NCBI RefSeq assembly: GCF_011046735.1
Contig: NZ_CP049258.1
Coordinates: forward strand, 2,064,001-2,128,000
Direction of reading: 5' to 3'
Length of the DNA: 64,000 nt
Source of the DNA: Nordella sp. HKS 07
GTDB lineage: Bacteria; Pseudomonadota; Alphaproteobacteria; Rhizobiales; Aestuariivirgaceae
Positions within the stretch are counted from its first letter, which is position 1; every line of letters starts with the position of its first letter. The position numbers were made by a program, and so were the translations under genes. Of this stretch, positions 19,402-27,240 are shown piece after piece. The notes under the pieces were generated by a model. That model did not search any database. It had not been told where the DNA came from and worked only from the letters and a program-made list of their open reading frames with translations.

Positions 19402-20852
19402 TGCGGGACAAGCTCTATATCGACGGCGAATGGCGCGCCCCCGTGAAAGGCGGCAAGTTGCCCGTCTTCGATCCCTATACCGAACAGGTCATCCACCATG
19501 TCGCGGCGGGCGGGTCTGAGGATGTCGACCTGGCGGTCGAGGCGGCGGCGCGGGCCTTTCCGATCTGGCGGCGCATCTCGGGCGCGGTCCGCGGGCAATT
19601 CCTGCGCGCCATCGCGGAGAAGATACGCCAGCGCAAGGACGAGCTCGCCCGTCTGTCGTCGTTCAACAACGGCAAGCCGCTCGCCGAGGCGCTCATCGAC
19701 ATGCAGGATGTCGCCGCCTGCTTCGACTATTATGGCGGCCTTGCCGCGGCTCTCGACCGCGAGCAGGACCAGTCCGTCCCCGTGCCGGACAGCGCTTTCC
19801 GCGCCAGCCTGAGGCGCGAGCCGATCGGCGTCGCGGGGCTGATCGTGCCGTGGAATTTCCCGATGGTGACGACCGCGTGGAAAGTGGCGCCCGCACTCGC
19901 CGCCGGCTGCACCGTGGTGCTGAAGCCTTCAGAGGTGACGCCGATCGTCGAGCTCGAGCTCGGCGCCATTGCCGACGAGGTGGGTCTGCCCAAGGGCGTG
20001 CTCAATCTCGTCACCGGCTCAGGTCCCGATGTCGGCGCCCCGCTCACCACCCACAAGGATGTCGCCAAGATCTCCTTCACCGGCAGCAATGGGGTGGGAT
20101 CGCGGGTGATGGCTGCGGCTGCGGCCGGCCCCAAGGCGGTGAGCCTCGAGCTCGGCGGTAAGTCGCCGATCGTCGTCTTCGCCGACGCCGATCTCGACAT
20201 CGCCACCGAATGCGTGGTGAACGGGATCTTCTTCAACGCCGGCCAGATGTGCTCGGCGACATCCAGGCTGCTGGTCGAGAAATCGATCGCACCGAGCCTC
20301 TTGGAGCGCGTCATCGCGGCGGCCAAGGCGCTGAAGCCCGGCGATCCGCTCGATCCGTCAACGACACTGGGACCGCTCACCACGAAAGCGCAATATGACA
20401 AGGTTTTGTCCTATATCGCCAAGGGCAAAGCCGAAGGCCTCGATCTGGTCCTCGGCGGCGACAGGCCGGGCGGACTCGCGACCGGCTGGTTCATCGCACC
20501 GACAATCTTCGGCGACGTCCCGACTTCGAGCCCGCTCTGGCGCGAGGAGATCTTCGGCCCTGTCCTGTGCGTGAAGACCTTCGCCAGCGAGGAAGAGGCG
20601 GTGGCGCTCGCCAATGACAGCGATTTCGGCCTGGTGGCGACGGTGGTGACGCGCGACTCAGCTAAGGCCGAGCGCGTCGCCGATGCGATCGAGACCGGTC
20701 TCGTCTGGATCAACAGTCCGCAAGTGATTTTCGTCGAGACCTCCTGGGGCGGCTTCAAGGCGAGCGGCATCGGCCGCGAACTCGGACCCTGGGGCCTCGA
20801 TGCCTATCTCGAAGTCAAGCACAAGACCCGGCGGATAAGTTCCGCGGCTTAA
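19401..20852 (+). CDS. NAD(P)-dependent aldehyde dehydrogenase
   Basis: 483-residue aldehyde dehydrogenase. GVAGLIVPWNFPMVTTAWK is the cofactor/oxyanion segment, LELGGKSPIVVFADAD carries the general-base Glu, and FFNAGQMCSATSRLLVEK the catalytic Cys. IFGPVLCVKTF is the hinge. ATG 19401 overlaps the decarboxylase stop (TGATG). The aldehyde made by an AruI-type decarboxylase (4-guanidinobutyraldehyde or an amine analogue) is the natural substrate by position; sequence alone places it near betaine-aldehyde and aminobutyraldehyde dehydrogenases. Confidence 0.9.
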   Translation: MRDKLYIDGEWRAPVKGGKLPVFDPYTEQVIHHVAAGGSEDVDLAVEAAARAFPIWRRISGAVRGQFLRAIAEKIRQRKDELARLSSFNNGKPLAEALIDMQDVAACFDYYGGLAAALDREQDQSVPVPDSAFRASLRREPIGVAGLIVPWNFPMVTTAWKVAPALAAGCTVVLKPSEVTPIVELELGAIADEVGLPKGVLNLVTGSGPDVGAPLTTHKDVAKISFTGSNGVGSRVMAAAAAGPKAVSLELGGKSPIVVFADADLDIATECVVNGIFFNAGQMCSATSRLLVEKSIAPSLLERVIAAAKALKPGDPLDPSTTLGPLTTKAQYDKVLSYIAKGKAEGLDLVLGGDRPGGLATGWFIAPTIFGDVPTSSPLWREEIFGPVLCVKTFASEEEAVALANDSDFGLVATVVTRDSAKAERVADAIETGLVWINSPQVIFVETSWGGFKASGIGRELGPWGLDAYLEVKHKTRRISSAA

Positions 20853-20862
20853 AGGGGGAGCG

Positions 20863-22317
20863 ATGCAGACGGTCAGGAACGTTTCGGATTTGCGCAATGT
20901 CATGCACCGCAACGAGCGGCCGATCTATTTCATCTCGGCGACGAATTTCAATCTGCTCGGCATCGACCAGTGGGTACGCAATCTGAAATTCATCTCCTAT
21001 ATCGACTGCTTCGACGGCCGCCATCCTAATGTCTTCGTGCCGTCCAAGGCGCCGCATGACGAGTTCGAGTCCATCGAGGACATCAACAACCACATGCTCC
21101 AGCACAAGGATGTGGTCGATCATGTGACGAAGCGCGGCGGCACACCGGCCGCCACCTTCCTCATGTTCGATGAAGAGACCGAAGGTCTGTGCGACGAGCT
21201 CGGCATCGATGTCTGGTTTCCGCAAGCCGAGCTCAGATCGCGCTGCGACAACAAGATGGAGACCGTCCGCATCGGCAACAAGGCGGGCGTCGCCTCGGTG
21301 CCGAACACGCTGGCGAGAGCCTCGAGCTATGACGAGCTGATCAAGGCCGCCGACAAGGCCAAGATCGGCCGCGATCTCGTGGTGCAGAGCGCCTTTGGCG
21401 ATTCCGGCCACACCACCTTCTTCATCGCCAATGAGCAGGACTTCGCCCGCCATGCGAAGGACATCACGGGCGAGAAGGAAGTGAAGATCATGAAGCGGAT
21501 CAAGTGCCGCGGTGCCACGATGGAGGCCTGCGCCACCCGTTCCGGCACGCTGGTCGGCCCGCTCCTGACCGAGGTGGTCGGCCGCAAGGAGCTCACCCCT
21601 TACAAAGGCGGCTGGTGCGGCAACGAGATCTTCCCCGGCGCCTTCAGCGAGAAGGTGCGCGACAAGGCGCGCGACATGGCGTTCCGCTTCGGCAACCGGC
21701 TGATCAAAGAAGGTTATCGCGGCTATTTCGATCTCGACTTCCTGATCGACGAGACCGACGGCGAGGTCTATCTGGGCGAGCTCAATCCGCGCATCTGCGG
21801 CGCCTCTTCGATGACCAACCACGCGGCCTTCGCCTATGCCGACGCGCCGCTCTTCCTTTTCCATCTGCTCGAGTTCTCCGGCCTCAAATACAAGATCGAT
21901 GTCGAGGAACTGAACGAGCGCTGGGCGCGCAAGGAGTTCATCGATTCCTGGTCGCAGCTCGTCATCAAGGCGACCGACGAGACGGTCGATATCGTGACCC
22001 ATGCGCCGCCGACCGGCGTCTATCGCATGGCGAGCGACGGCTCGGTCTCCTATGACCGCTTCGACTATAACCGGCAGGCGATCGAGTCCGAGCGCGAAGC
22101 CTTCTTCCTGCGCATCACCGGTCCCGGCGACTATCGCTATGAGGGCGCCGATCTCGGCATATTGATCACCCGCGGACGCGTGATGAGCGACGATTTCGAC
22201 TTGAACGACCGGGCGCGCGACTGGATCAAGGGCATCAAGCGCCTCTATGCGGCAAAGCCCTTGACCGAAGTGCAGAGAGAGGAAGCGCCGGCGCCGGGAT
22301 CGTTCAAGATACTCTAA
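20863..22317 (+). CDS. ATP-grasp domain carboxylate-amine ligase-like protein
   Basis: 484 residues. The N-terminal pre-ATP-grasp part (RPIYFISATNFNLLGIDQW) is followed by ATP-binding segments DLVVQSAFGDSGHTTFFI and VKIMKRIKCRGATMEACA. The Mg-binding end is GYFDLDFLIDE then VYLGELNPRICGASSM, the E-x-N-x-R pattern of ATP-grasp enzymes. It looks like the biotin-carboxylase-like ligases that join a carboxylate to an amine, but the biotin carboxylase active site is not recognisable. A strong ribosome site (AAAGGGGGAG) precedes ATG 20863. The neighbouring C45 hydrolase suggests a make-then-break amide intermediate. Substrates unknown. Confidence 0.8.
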   Translation: MQTVRNVSDLRNVMHRNERPIYFISATNFNLLGIDQWVRNLKFISYIDCFDGRHPNVFVPSKAPHDEFESIEDINNHMLQHKDVVDHVTKRGGTPAATFLMFDEETEGLCDELGIDVWFPQAELRSRCDNKMETVRIGNKAGVASVPNTLARASSYDELIKAADKAKIGRDLVVQSAFGDSGHTTFFIANEQDFARHAKDITGEKEVKIMKRIKCRGATMEACATRSGTLVGPLLTEVVGRKELTPYKGGWCGNEIFPGAFSEKVRDKARDMAFRFGNRLIKEGYRGYFDLDFLIDETDGEVYLGELNPRICGASSMTNHAAFAYADAPLFLFHLLEFSGLKYKIDVEELNERWARKEFIDSWSQLVIKATDETVDIVTHAPPTGVYRMASDGSVSYDRFDYNRQAIESEREAFFLRITGPGDYRYEGADLGILITRGRVMSDDFDLNDRARDWIKGIKRLYAAKPLTEVQREEAPAPGSFKIL

Positions 22318-22322
22318 GATAC

Positions 22323-22435
22323 ACCCTCATGCTGAGGTGCGAGCGAAGCGAGCCTCGAAGCATCCATCAGGATAGAACGTGCTCGCTACAACAGACCCTT
22401 CGAGGCCCGCCTTCGGCGGGCACCTCAGGGTGAGG
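22323..22435. repeat. inverted CCCTCA-CTGAGGTGCGAGCGAAGC repeat
   Basis: The left end reads ACCCTCATGCTGAGGTGCG followed by AGCGAAGCGAGCCTCGAAG. The right end is its approximate mirror, CCCTTCGAGGCCCGCCTTCG to CACCTCAGGGTGAGG. It fills the gap between the ATP-grasp and C45 genes. Relatives lie at 40817-40933 and 57400-57456. It may form a hairpin inside the transcript. Confidence 0.8.
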
Positions 22436-22455
22436 ATGAAGGGCAGTGGAAGCAG

Positions 22456-23484
22456 ATGAACCTCATCTTCGAAGCGATCGCGGAAGACCAGCCGGGACCG
22501 AAATGGCGGGCGGTCTATGACCGTCATTGGCATGCCTATAGCCGCTGGTTCATGCGTGACGGGATGAAGCCGAGGCCGACCTATCTGGCGAGCCTGCGCG
22601 CGCTGCGCCAGCATATGCCGGAGCTTCTACCCGCTTATGAGCGCGTCGCGGAAACGGCTGGCGGCGGCGATCTCGAGGCGCGCTTCCTGTCGATGTGGTG
22701 CCCGCCCATGTATGTCGGCGGCTGTTCGCAGGCCGTGGTGGCGGGAAGCACGCCCGCCCTCCTGCGTAATTACGACTACAGTCCCGAGCTTCTGGAAGGG
22801 ACCTGGCTCGCCTCCAGGCTCCATGGCCGCCGCGTCCTGGCGGTGGTCGACTGCCTGTGGGGCGCACTCGACGGCATCAATGAGGACGGCCTTGCCGTGT
22901 CGCTCGCCTTTGGCGGGCGCACCGCGGTGGGCGACGGTTTCGGCATCCCGATCGTCATGCGCTATGTACTGGAATTCTCCTCCAGCGTCGCCGAGGCGGT
23001 GAAGATCCTCAAGCGCGTGCCGGTGCATATGTCCTATTCCATCGCCCTTCTCGACCGCAAAGGCCGTCATGCCACCGTCTTCGTGGCGCCGGACCGGCCG
23101 ACCGAGGTTCTCGACCGGCGCATCAGCACCAACCATCAGCATGAGATCGAATGGCCGCGCCATGCCGCGGCGACCCGCTCACAGGAGCGCGCCGACAGCC
23201 TCGACGAGGCGATGCTCGACGAGCCGGATGCGGAGGCGCTGCTCAAGACCTTCCTGCATCCGCCGGTCTATCAGACCGCTTATGGGCGCGGCTATGGTAC
23301 GATCTATACCGCGCTCTATTGTCCCGAGGATGCATCGGCGGAGCTCGTCTGGCCGGTCGCGCGCTGGCGGCAGTCCTGCGCCGTTTTCGAGGAAGGAACA
23401 CGCAGCATTAATTTTGCCGAGGGCACGATGCCGCCGCGCTTGCGGCCGCCCAAAGGCATGGCCATCAGAGGAGGCATCCTATGA
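22456..23484 (+). CDS. C45-family (isopenicillin-N acyltransferase-like) Ntn hydrolase
   Basis: 342 residues resembling acyl-CoA:6-aminopenicillanate acyltransferase (peptidase C45). The expected autoprocessing site is Gly89-Cys90 in MYVGGCSQAVVAGS, which would free Cys90 as N-terminal nucleophile. It is followed by LLRNYDYSPELLEGTW and LWGALDGINEDGLAVSL, both typical of the family. These enzymes hydrolyse or transfer amide-linked acyl groups. ATG 22456 has GTGGAAG upstream. The stop overlaps the DadA-like start by four bases (ATGA). By position it may release a protecting group added by the ATP-grasp ligase. Confidence 0.8.
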   Translation: MNLIFEAIAEDQPGPKWRAVYDRHWHAYSRWFMRDGMKPRPTYLASLRALRQHMPELLPAYERVAETAGGGDLEARFLSMWCPPMYVGGCSQAVVAGSTPALLRNYDYSPELLEGTWLASRLHGRRVLAVVDCLWGALDGINEDGLAVSLAFGGRTAVGDGFGIPIVMRYVLEFSSSVAEAVKILKRVPVHMSYSIALLDRKGRHATVFVAPDRPTEVLDRRISTNHQHEIEWPRHAAATRSQERADSLDEAMLDEPDAEALLKTFLHPPVYQTAYGRGYGTIYTALYCPEDASAELVWPVARWRQSCAVFEEGTRSINFAEGTMPPRLRPPKGMAIRGGIL

Positions 23485-24731
23485 AAGTGCTGGTGCTCGG
23501 CGGCGGCGTGGTCGGCGTGGCCGCCGCCTATTATCTAAGCCGCGACGGCCATGAGGTCGAGATCGTCGAGCGAAACGACAAGGCGGCGAGCGAGACAAGC
23601 TATGGCAATGCCGGCCTGGTATCGCCGGGCGATTCCTATGCCTGGGCTTCGCCCTCGGCCCTTGTCGTCTTTATCAAGTCGCTCTACCGGCGCGATCTCG
23701 GCATCAAGGTGCGTTTCAATCTCGATCCGCATTTCATCGCCTGGAGCTGGAAGTTTCTGTTCGAATGCACCCATGCGCGCGCGCGCATCAACACGCTGCG
23801 CAAGCTCCGCCTCGCTTTCTACTCCAAGACCTGCATCAACGAGATCGCCGAAGCGACGAAGGTCGCCTATGATGCTGGCGGCAAAGGCATTCTGTATTTC
23901 TACCGCTCTCAGGAAAGCCTCGATGCCGGCGCCAAACATATGCAGATCCTCGCCGACAATGGCCTCACCCTCGAGGTGATCGGCCGCGAGCGCCTGGTGG
24001 AGCTCGAGCCCGGCCTCAAGGCGGCGGCGCATGAGATCGCCGGCGCCGTCTATTCGCCGATCGACCAGACAGGTGATTGCTGCAAATTTTCGCGCAGCCT
24101 GGCCGCCTGGTGCGAACAGAATCTCGGCGCCCGCTTCCACTACGGCACGACGGCGATCGGCATCGAAACCGATGGCGACCGCGTGACCACCGTCCTGACC
24201 GACAAGGGCCGGCATGCCTGCGATGCGATCGTGATCGCTCTCGGCCCCGAGACGCCGCTGCTCACCCGCAAGCTCGGCCTCGATGTCCCGATCTATCCGG
24301 TGAAAGGCTACTCCGCCACTCTGCCGCTCAGCGATCCGTCGCGCGCACCCACCATGGGCGGCGTCGATGAGGACCGGCTCATCGCCTATTCGCGATTGGG
24401 CGAGCGCCTGCGCGTGGCGAGCACCGCGGAATTCGCCGGCTATGACAAAAGCCACCGGCCTTCGGATTTCGCGCGGCTTCTCGCCACCGCCGAGGATCTT
24501 TTCCCTGGCGCCTTCGACCGGGCCCACGCCGAATATTGGGCAGGCTTCAGGCCAATGACGCCGGCTTCGGTGCCGATATTGGGACGCGCCCGTTACGCCA
24601 ATCTCTTCCTCGATTGCGGCCATGGCCATGTCGGCTGGACGATGGCCTGCGGATCGGGGAAATTCGTCGCCGATCTCGTTTCCGGCCGCAAGCCGGAGAT
24701 CGACACGGACGGCCTTCTGTATGTGAATTAG
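23481..24731 (+). CDS. FAD-dependent D-amino acid dehydrogenase (DadA-like)
   Basis: 416-residue DAO/GlyOX-family flavoprotein. FAD motif VLVLGGGVVGVAAAYYLSRD starts at residue 3, ETSYGNAGLVSPGDSYAW follows, and the FAD C-terminal part is WAGFRPMTPASVPILG with DCGHGHVGWTMACGSG. This matches D-amino-acid dehydrogenase DadA, which oxidises D-amino acids to 2-oxo acids and passes electrons to the membrane chain. It overlaps the C45 gene by four bases. With the racemase downstream and an AruI-like decarboxylase upstream, it would supply the 2-oxo acid. Substrate range is inferred. Confidence 0.85.
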   Translation: MKVLVLGGGVVGVAAAYYLSRDGHEVEIVERNDKAASETSYGNAGLVSPGDSYAWASPSALVVFIKSLYRRDLGIKVRFNLDPHFIAWSWKFLFECTHARARINTLRKLRLAFYSKTCINEIAEATKVAYDAGGKGILYFYRSQESLDAGAKHMQILADNGLTLEVIGRERLVELEPGLKAAAHEIAGAVYSPIDQTGDCCKFSRSLAAWCEQNLGARFHYGTTAIGIETDGDRVTTVLTDKGRHACDAIVIALGPETPLLTRKLGLDVPIYPVKGYSATLPLSDPSRAPTMGGVDEDRLIAYSRLGERLRVASTAEFAGYDKSHRPSDFARLLATAEDLFPGAFDRAHAEYWAGFRPMTPASVPILGRARYANLFLDCGHGHVGWTMACGSGKFVADLVSGRKPEIDTDGLLYVN

Positions 24732-24774
24732 GATGAAACGAAGCTTCTCCGCAATCCTGTCTCGCAGGTGGAAC

Positions 24775-24843
24775 GCCCCCCACCCGGTCTCCGCTGCGCT
24801 TCGACCACCCTCCCCCACGCCTGACGGCGCGTGGGAGGGAGAG
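24775..24843. repeat. GC-rich palindromic repeat before the racemase gene
   Basis: CCCCCCACCCGGTCTCCGC is followed by CGACCACCCTCCCCCACGCC, the hairpin CACGCC-tgac-GGCGCGTG and GGGAGGGAGAG. It belongs to the family seen at 14231-14446 and 43615-43772. Its GGAGGGAGAG end also supplies the ribosome site of the following gene. Confidence 0.6.
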
Positions 24844-24851
24844 TAGGCGCA

Positions 24852-26693
24852 ATGCCAGGACCGCAAGTTACCATCGACCTCGAACGGATAGAGCGCAATG
24901 CCAGGACCGTCGTCTCCTGGTGTGAGAAGGCGGGCATCTCGACCTTCGGCGTCACCAAGGGCGCCTGCGGCATGCCGCAAGTGGCGCGCGCGATGCTGCG
25001 CGGCGGTGTTTCGGGTCTCGCTGAGTCGCGCTTCGAGAACATCAAGCGGCTGCGCGAAGCCGGCATCGACGCGCCGATCATGCTGCTGCGCTCGCCGCCT
25101 CTTTCGCTGATCGACGAGGTCATCCGTTCGGTCGACATCAGTCTCAATTCCGAACTGGCCGTCATCCGTGAATTGTCGCGCGTCGCCGAGCGCATGGGCC
25201 GCCTGCATGATATCATCCTGATGGTCGATCTCGGCGATCTGCGCGAAGGCATCTGGCCCGACGATCTCGTCCCGACGGTCGAGCAGATCCTCGAACTGCC
25301 CGGCATCCGTATCGCCGGCCTCGGCACCAATCTCACTTGTTTCGGCGCCATCATCCCGACCGAGGTCAATCTCGGCCAGCTCACCGAGCTCGCCGACAAA
25401 GTACGAGAGACTTTCACCCTCGACCTCAAATACATTTCGGGCGGCAATTCAAGCTCACTGCCTTTGCTGCTCGCCGGCGGCATGCCCAAGGGCATCAACA
25501 ATTTGCGCATCGGCGAGGCTATATTGCAGGGCGGCCGCGACACGTTTCTCGATACGCCGCGAGCGGAGCTCGACCGTGACGTCTTCCTCCTGTCCGGCGA
25601 GTTGCTGGAAGTGAAGATGAAGCCGTCGATGCCGATCGGCATATCGGGCGTCGACGCCTTTGGCGGGCGCCCGGTCTTCCAGGATATCGGCGAGCGCCTG
25701 CGCGGCATCGTCAACATCGGACGCGAGGATGCGAATATCGAAGGCCTCCTGCCGCTGGCGCCGGGCATCACGGTGCTCGGCGCCTCGAGCGACCATCTGA
25801 TCCTCGACGTCACCGAGGCGGCGACACCGCCCGTGGTCGGCGACCGCGTGAATTTCCGCATGAGCTATGGCGCCTTGCTCGCCGCCATGACATCAGAATA
25901 TGTGGAGAAGATCCCCATGTATGACCGCCATGCCGCCACACCCGCATCGCGCGTCAGCATCTTCGCTGATGAGGCAGTGGCGCCCGTGCTGCGCAAACAG
26001 ACGCTCGACGGAAGGCTTGCCAATATCGGTTATGACGTCGATTTCACCACTGCGACATCCGCCGATGATATCGCCGCGGCGCTGGAGCGGCGGGCTACGC
26101 CTCTCGTCTTCGGCGCCGATCACCGCGCGAGCTTCACCGCGATGAAGGCGCTCACGCGCACCTTCGACGCCTTCGGTCTCATCTGGCTCGATGCGGTGGC
26201 GGGCATGCTGCCCGAGCAGCCGGACCGGCCGGCGACCAGTGAATCGGCACTCTATCGCGCGCTCGGACTGGGCGCCGGCGATGAGCCAATTGTGCCCAGG
26301 CTTTCGCCCGAGAATGTCGTGCTCATCGGCCTGCGCGAGACGGCGCCCGAGGAAGTAGAGATCCTGAGAGCGGCGCGTCTCAAGATCTTCACCATTGCCG
26401 ATATCGACGCGCTCGGCATGCGCGAGGTGATCCGCCAGGCCGTGCAGATCGCCGCCGCCGGCATGCAGGGCTTCCATGTCAGCTACAATCCCGCCGTGAC
26501 CGACATACCGGCCTATCTGCCGGGTTCGGGCGGCATCACCGTACGAGAGACCCATCAGGCGATGGAGGCCATTCACCAGAGCAAGGCGATGCGCGGCATG
26601 GACATTACCGGGCTCGAAGGCGAGGCGGAGCCGCGCCTCGCCTCGCTGGTCGTCCATTTCGCGCTCTCCGCTTTCGGCAAGCGGATCCTGTAA
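24852..26693 (+). CDS. ornithine racemase-like PLP protein fused to degenerate arginase-family domain
   Basis: 613 residues. Residues 1 to about 365 match the alanine-racemase-fold ornithine racemase group: CEKAGISTFGVTKGACGMPQ carries the PLP Lys, with SLNSELAVIRELSRVAE, DIILMVDLGDLREGIWPDD, LKYISGGNSSSLPLLLAGG and LRIGEAILQGG. From about 370 an arginase/ureohydrolase-like domain follows, but its Mn motifs are damaged: GADHR for GGDHS, WLDAVAG for DAHxD, VSYNPAVTD for SxDxDxxDP. PGSGGITVRETHQAM is still recognisable. The second domain is therefore probably structural or sensory. ATG 24852 follows GGAGGGAGAG. It likely makes the D-substrate for the DadA-like enzyme. Confidence 0.82.
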   Translation: MPGPQVTIDLERIERNARTVVSWCEKAGISTFGVTKGACGMPQVARAMLRGGVSGLAESRFENIKRLREAGIDAPIMLLRSPPLSLIDEVIRSVDISLNSELAVIRELSRVAERMGRLHDIILMVDLGDLREGIWPDDLVPTVEQILELPGIRIAGLGTNLTCFGAIIPTEVNLGQLTELADKVRETFTLDLKYISGGNSSSLPLLLAGGMPKGINNLRIGEAILQGGRDTFLDTPRAELDRDVFLLSGELLEVKMKPSMPIGISGVDAFGGRPVFQDIGERLRGIVNIGREDANIEGLLPLAPGITVLGASSDHLILDVTEAATPPVVGDRVNFRMSYGALLAAMTSEYVEKIPMYDRHAATPASRVSIFADEAVAPVLRKQTLDGRLANIGYDVDFTTATSADDIAAALERRATPLVFGADHRASFTAMKALTRTFDAFGLIWLDAVAGMLPEQPDRPATSESALYRALGLGAGDEPIVPRLSPENVVLIGLRETAPEEVEILRAARLKIFTIADIDALGMREVIRQAVQIAAAGMQGFHVSYNPAVTDIPAYLPGSGGITVRETHQAMEAIHQSKAMRGMDITGLEGEAEPRLASLVVHFALSAFGKRIL

Positions 26694-26696
26694 CCA

Positions 26697-27086
26697 TCAC
26701 GCGCGGCGGCGCGGCATCTCCTCGCTCTGATAGACCGAGATCTGGTGTCCGTCCGGATCGCTGAATTCGGCCGACCAGCCACCCGGCGCATGGCTTACCG
26801 GTGTCACGATGCTGGCACCCTTCTGCGCCAGACCCTCGATCACATCGTCAATCAGGCCTTCCTTGAGATCGAAGACGATGATCGGCGTGGTGCCGGGCCG
26901 GCTGTCGCCCTTGAAGAAGATCAGGTCGATGTTGTTTTCGATCGTGATCATGATCCAGTCATTGCCGCTGCCGTCATCGCCCATCTGCTGGACCTCGAGG
27001 CCCATCACATCGCGGTAAAAGGCTTCGGTGCGGGCGACATCTTTGACAAAGAAGCAGATATTCCCGATTCGGCAGTTCTTGAGCAT
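26697..27086 (-). CDS. VOC-family protein (glyoxalase-like)
   Basis: 129-residue single VOC domain: RIGNICFFVKDVARTEAFY, DVMGLEVQQMGD, IVFDLKEGLIDDVIEGL, and GWSAEFSDPDGHQISVY with the usual metal Glu/His positions only partly clear. ATG 27086 follows GAGGGGC. The frame continues upstream to 27173, but that part is the 114-bp repeat read as codons. Convergent with the racemase gene; no functional partner is evident. Confidence 0.82.
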   Translation of the reverse strand: MLKNCRIGNICFFVKDVARTEAFYRDVMGLEVQQMGDDGSGNDWIMITIENNIDLIFFKGDSRPGTTPIIVFDLKEGLIDDVIEGLAQKGASIVTPVSHAPGGWSAEFSDPDGHQISVYQSEEMPRRRA

Positions 27087-27118
27087 GGCTTTAGCCCCTC
27101 TTGGAGTTGAAACAGTCC

Positions 27119-27232
27119 TTGAGCAAATCCCGCCAAAGTTGAAGACTTTGGCGATAAGGATTTGCTCCAGCATATTGATCTGGCGCGAATCCTTTTCGGC
27201 GAAGTGATTCCACTTCGCCGGGATACGCGCTA
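27119..27232 (-). repeat. 114-bp TA-bounded repeat, copy C
   Basis: Read on the minus strand it begins TAGCGCGTATCCCGGCGAAG and runs to TTTGGCGGGATTTGCTCAAG, where the closing TA is changed to TT. It contains the hairpins GGCGAAGTG/CACTTCGCC and GCCAAAGT/ACTTTGGC. It shares length and most of its sequence with 33876-33989 and 62040-62153. The IS630 copy begins immediately at its TAG end. Confidence 0.9.
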
Positions 27233-27240
27233 GAGCATTT

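Noticed and set aside
22323-22435. Possible CRISPR or tandem repeat
   Set aside because: One mirrored pair with no regular spacers and no cas genes in the window.
23535-25208. 557-codon open frame on the minus strand
   Set aside because: Antisense to the DadA-like gene and the start of the racemase gene; no recognisable domain and no ribosome site.
24852-26693. Two separate genes, racemase and arginase
   Set aside because: The frame is continuous through the junction (about residue 365) with no stop, start or ribosome site there; a fusion is the simplest reading.
27119-27232. Possible attachment site of an integrated element
   Set aside because: No integrase or tRNA gene is near, and the copies are all next to ordinary genes; a MITE-like repeat explains them better.
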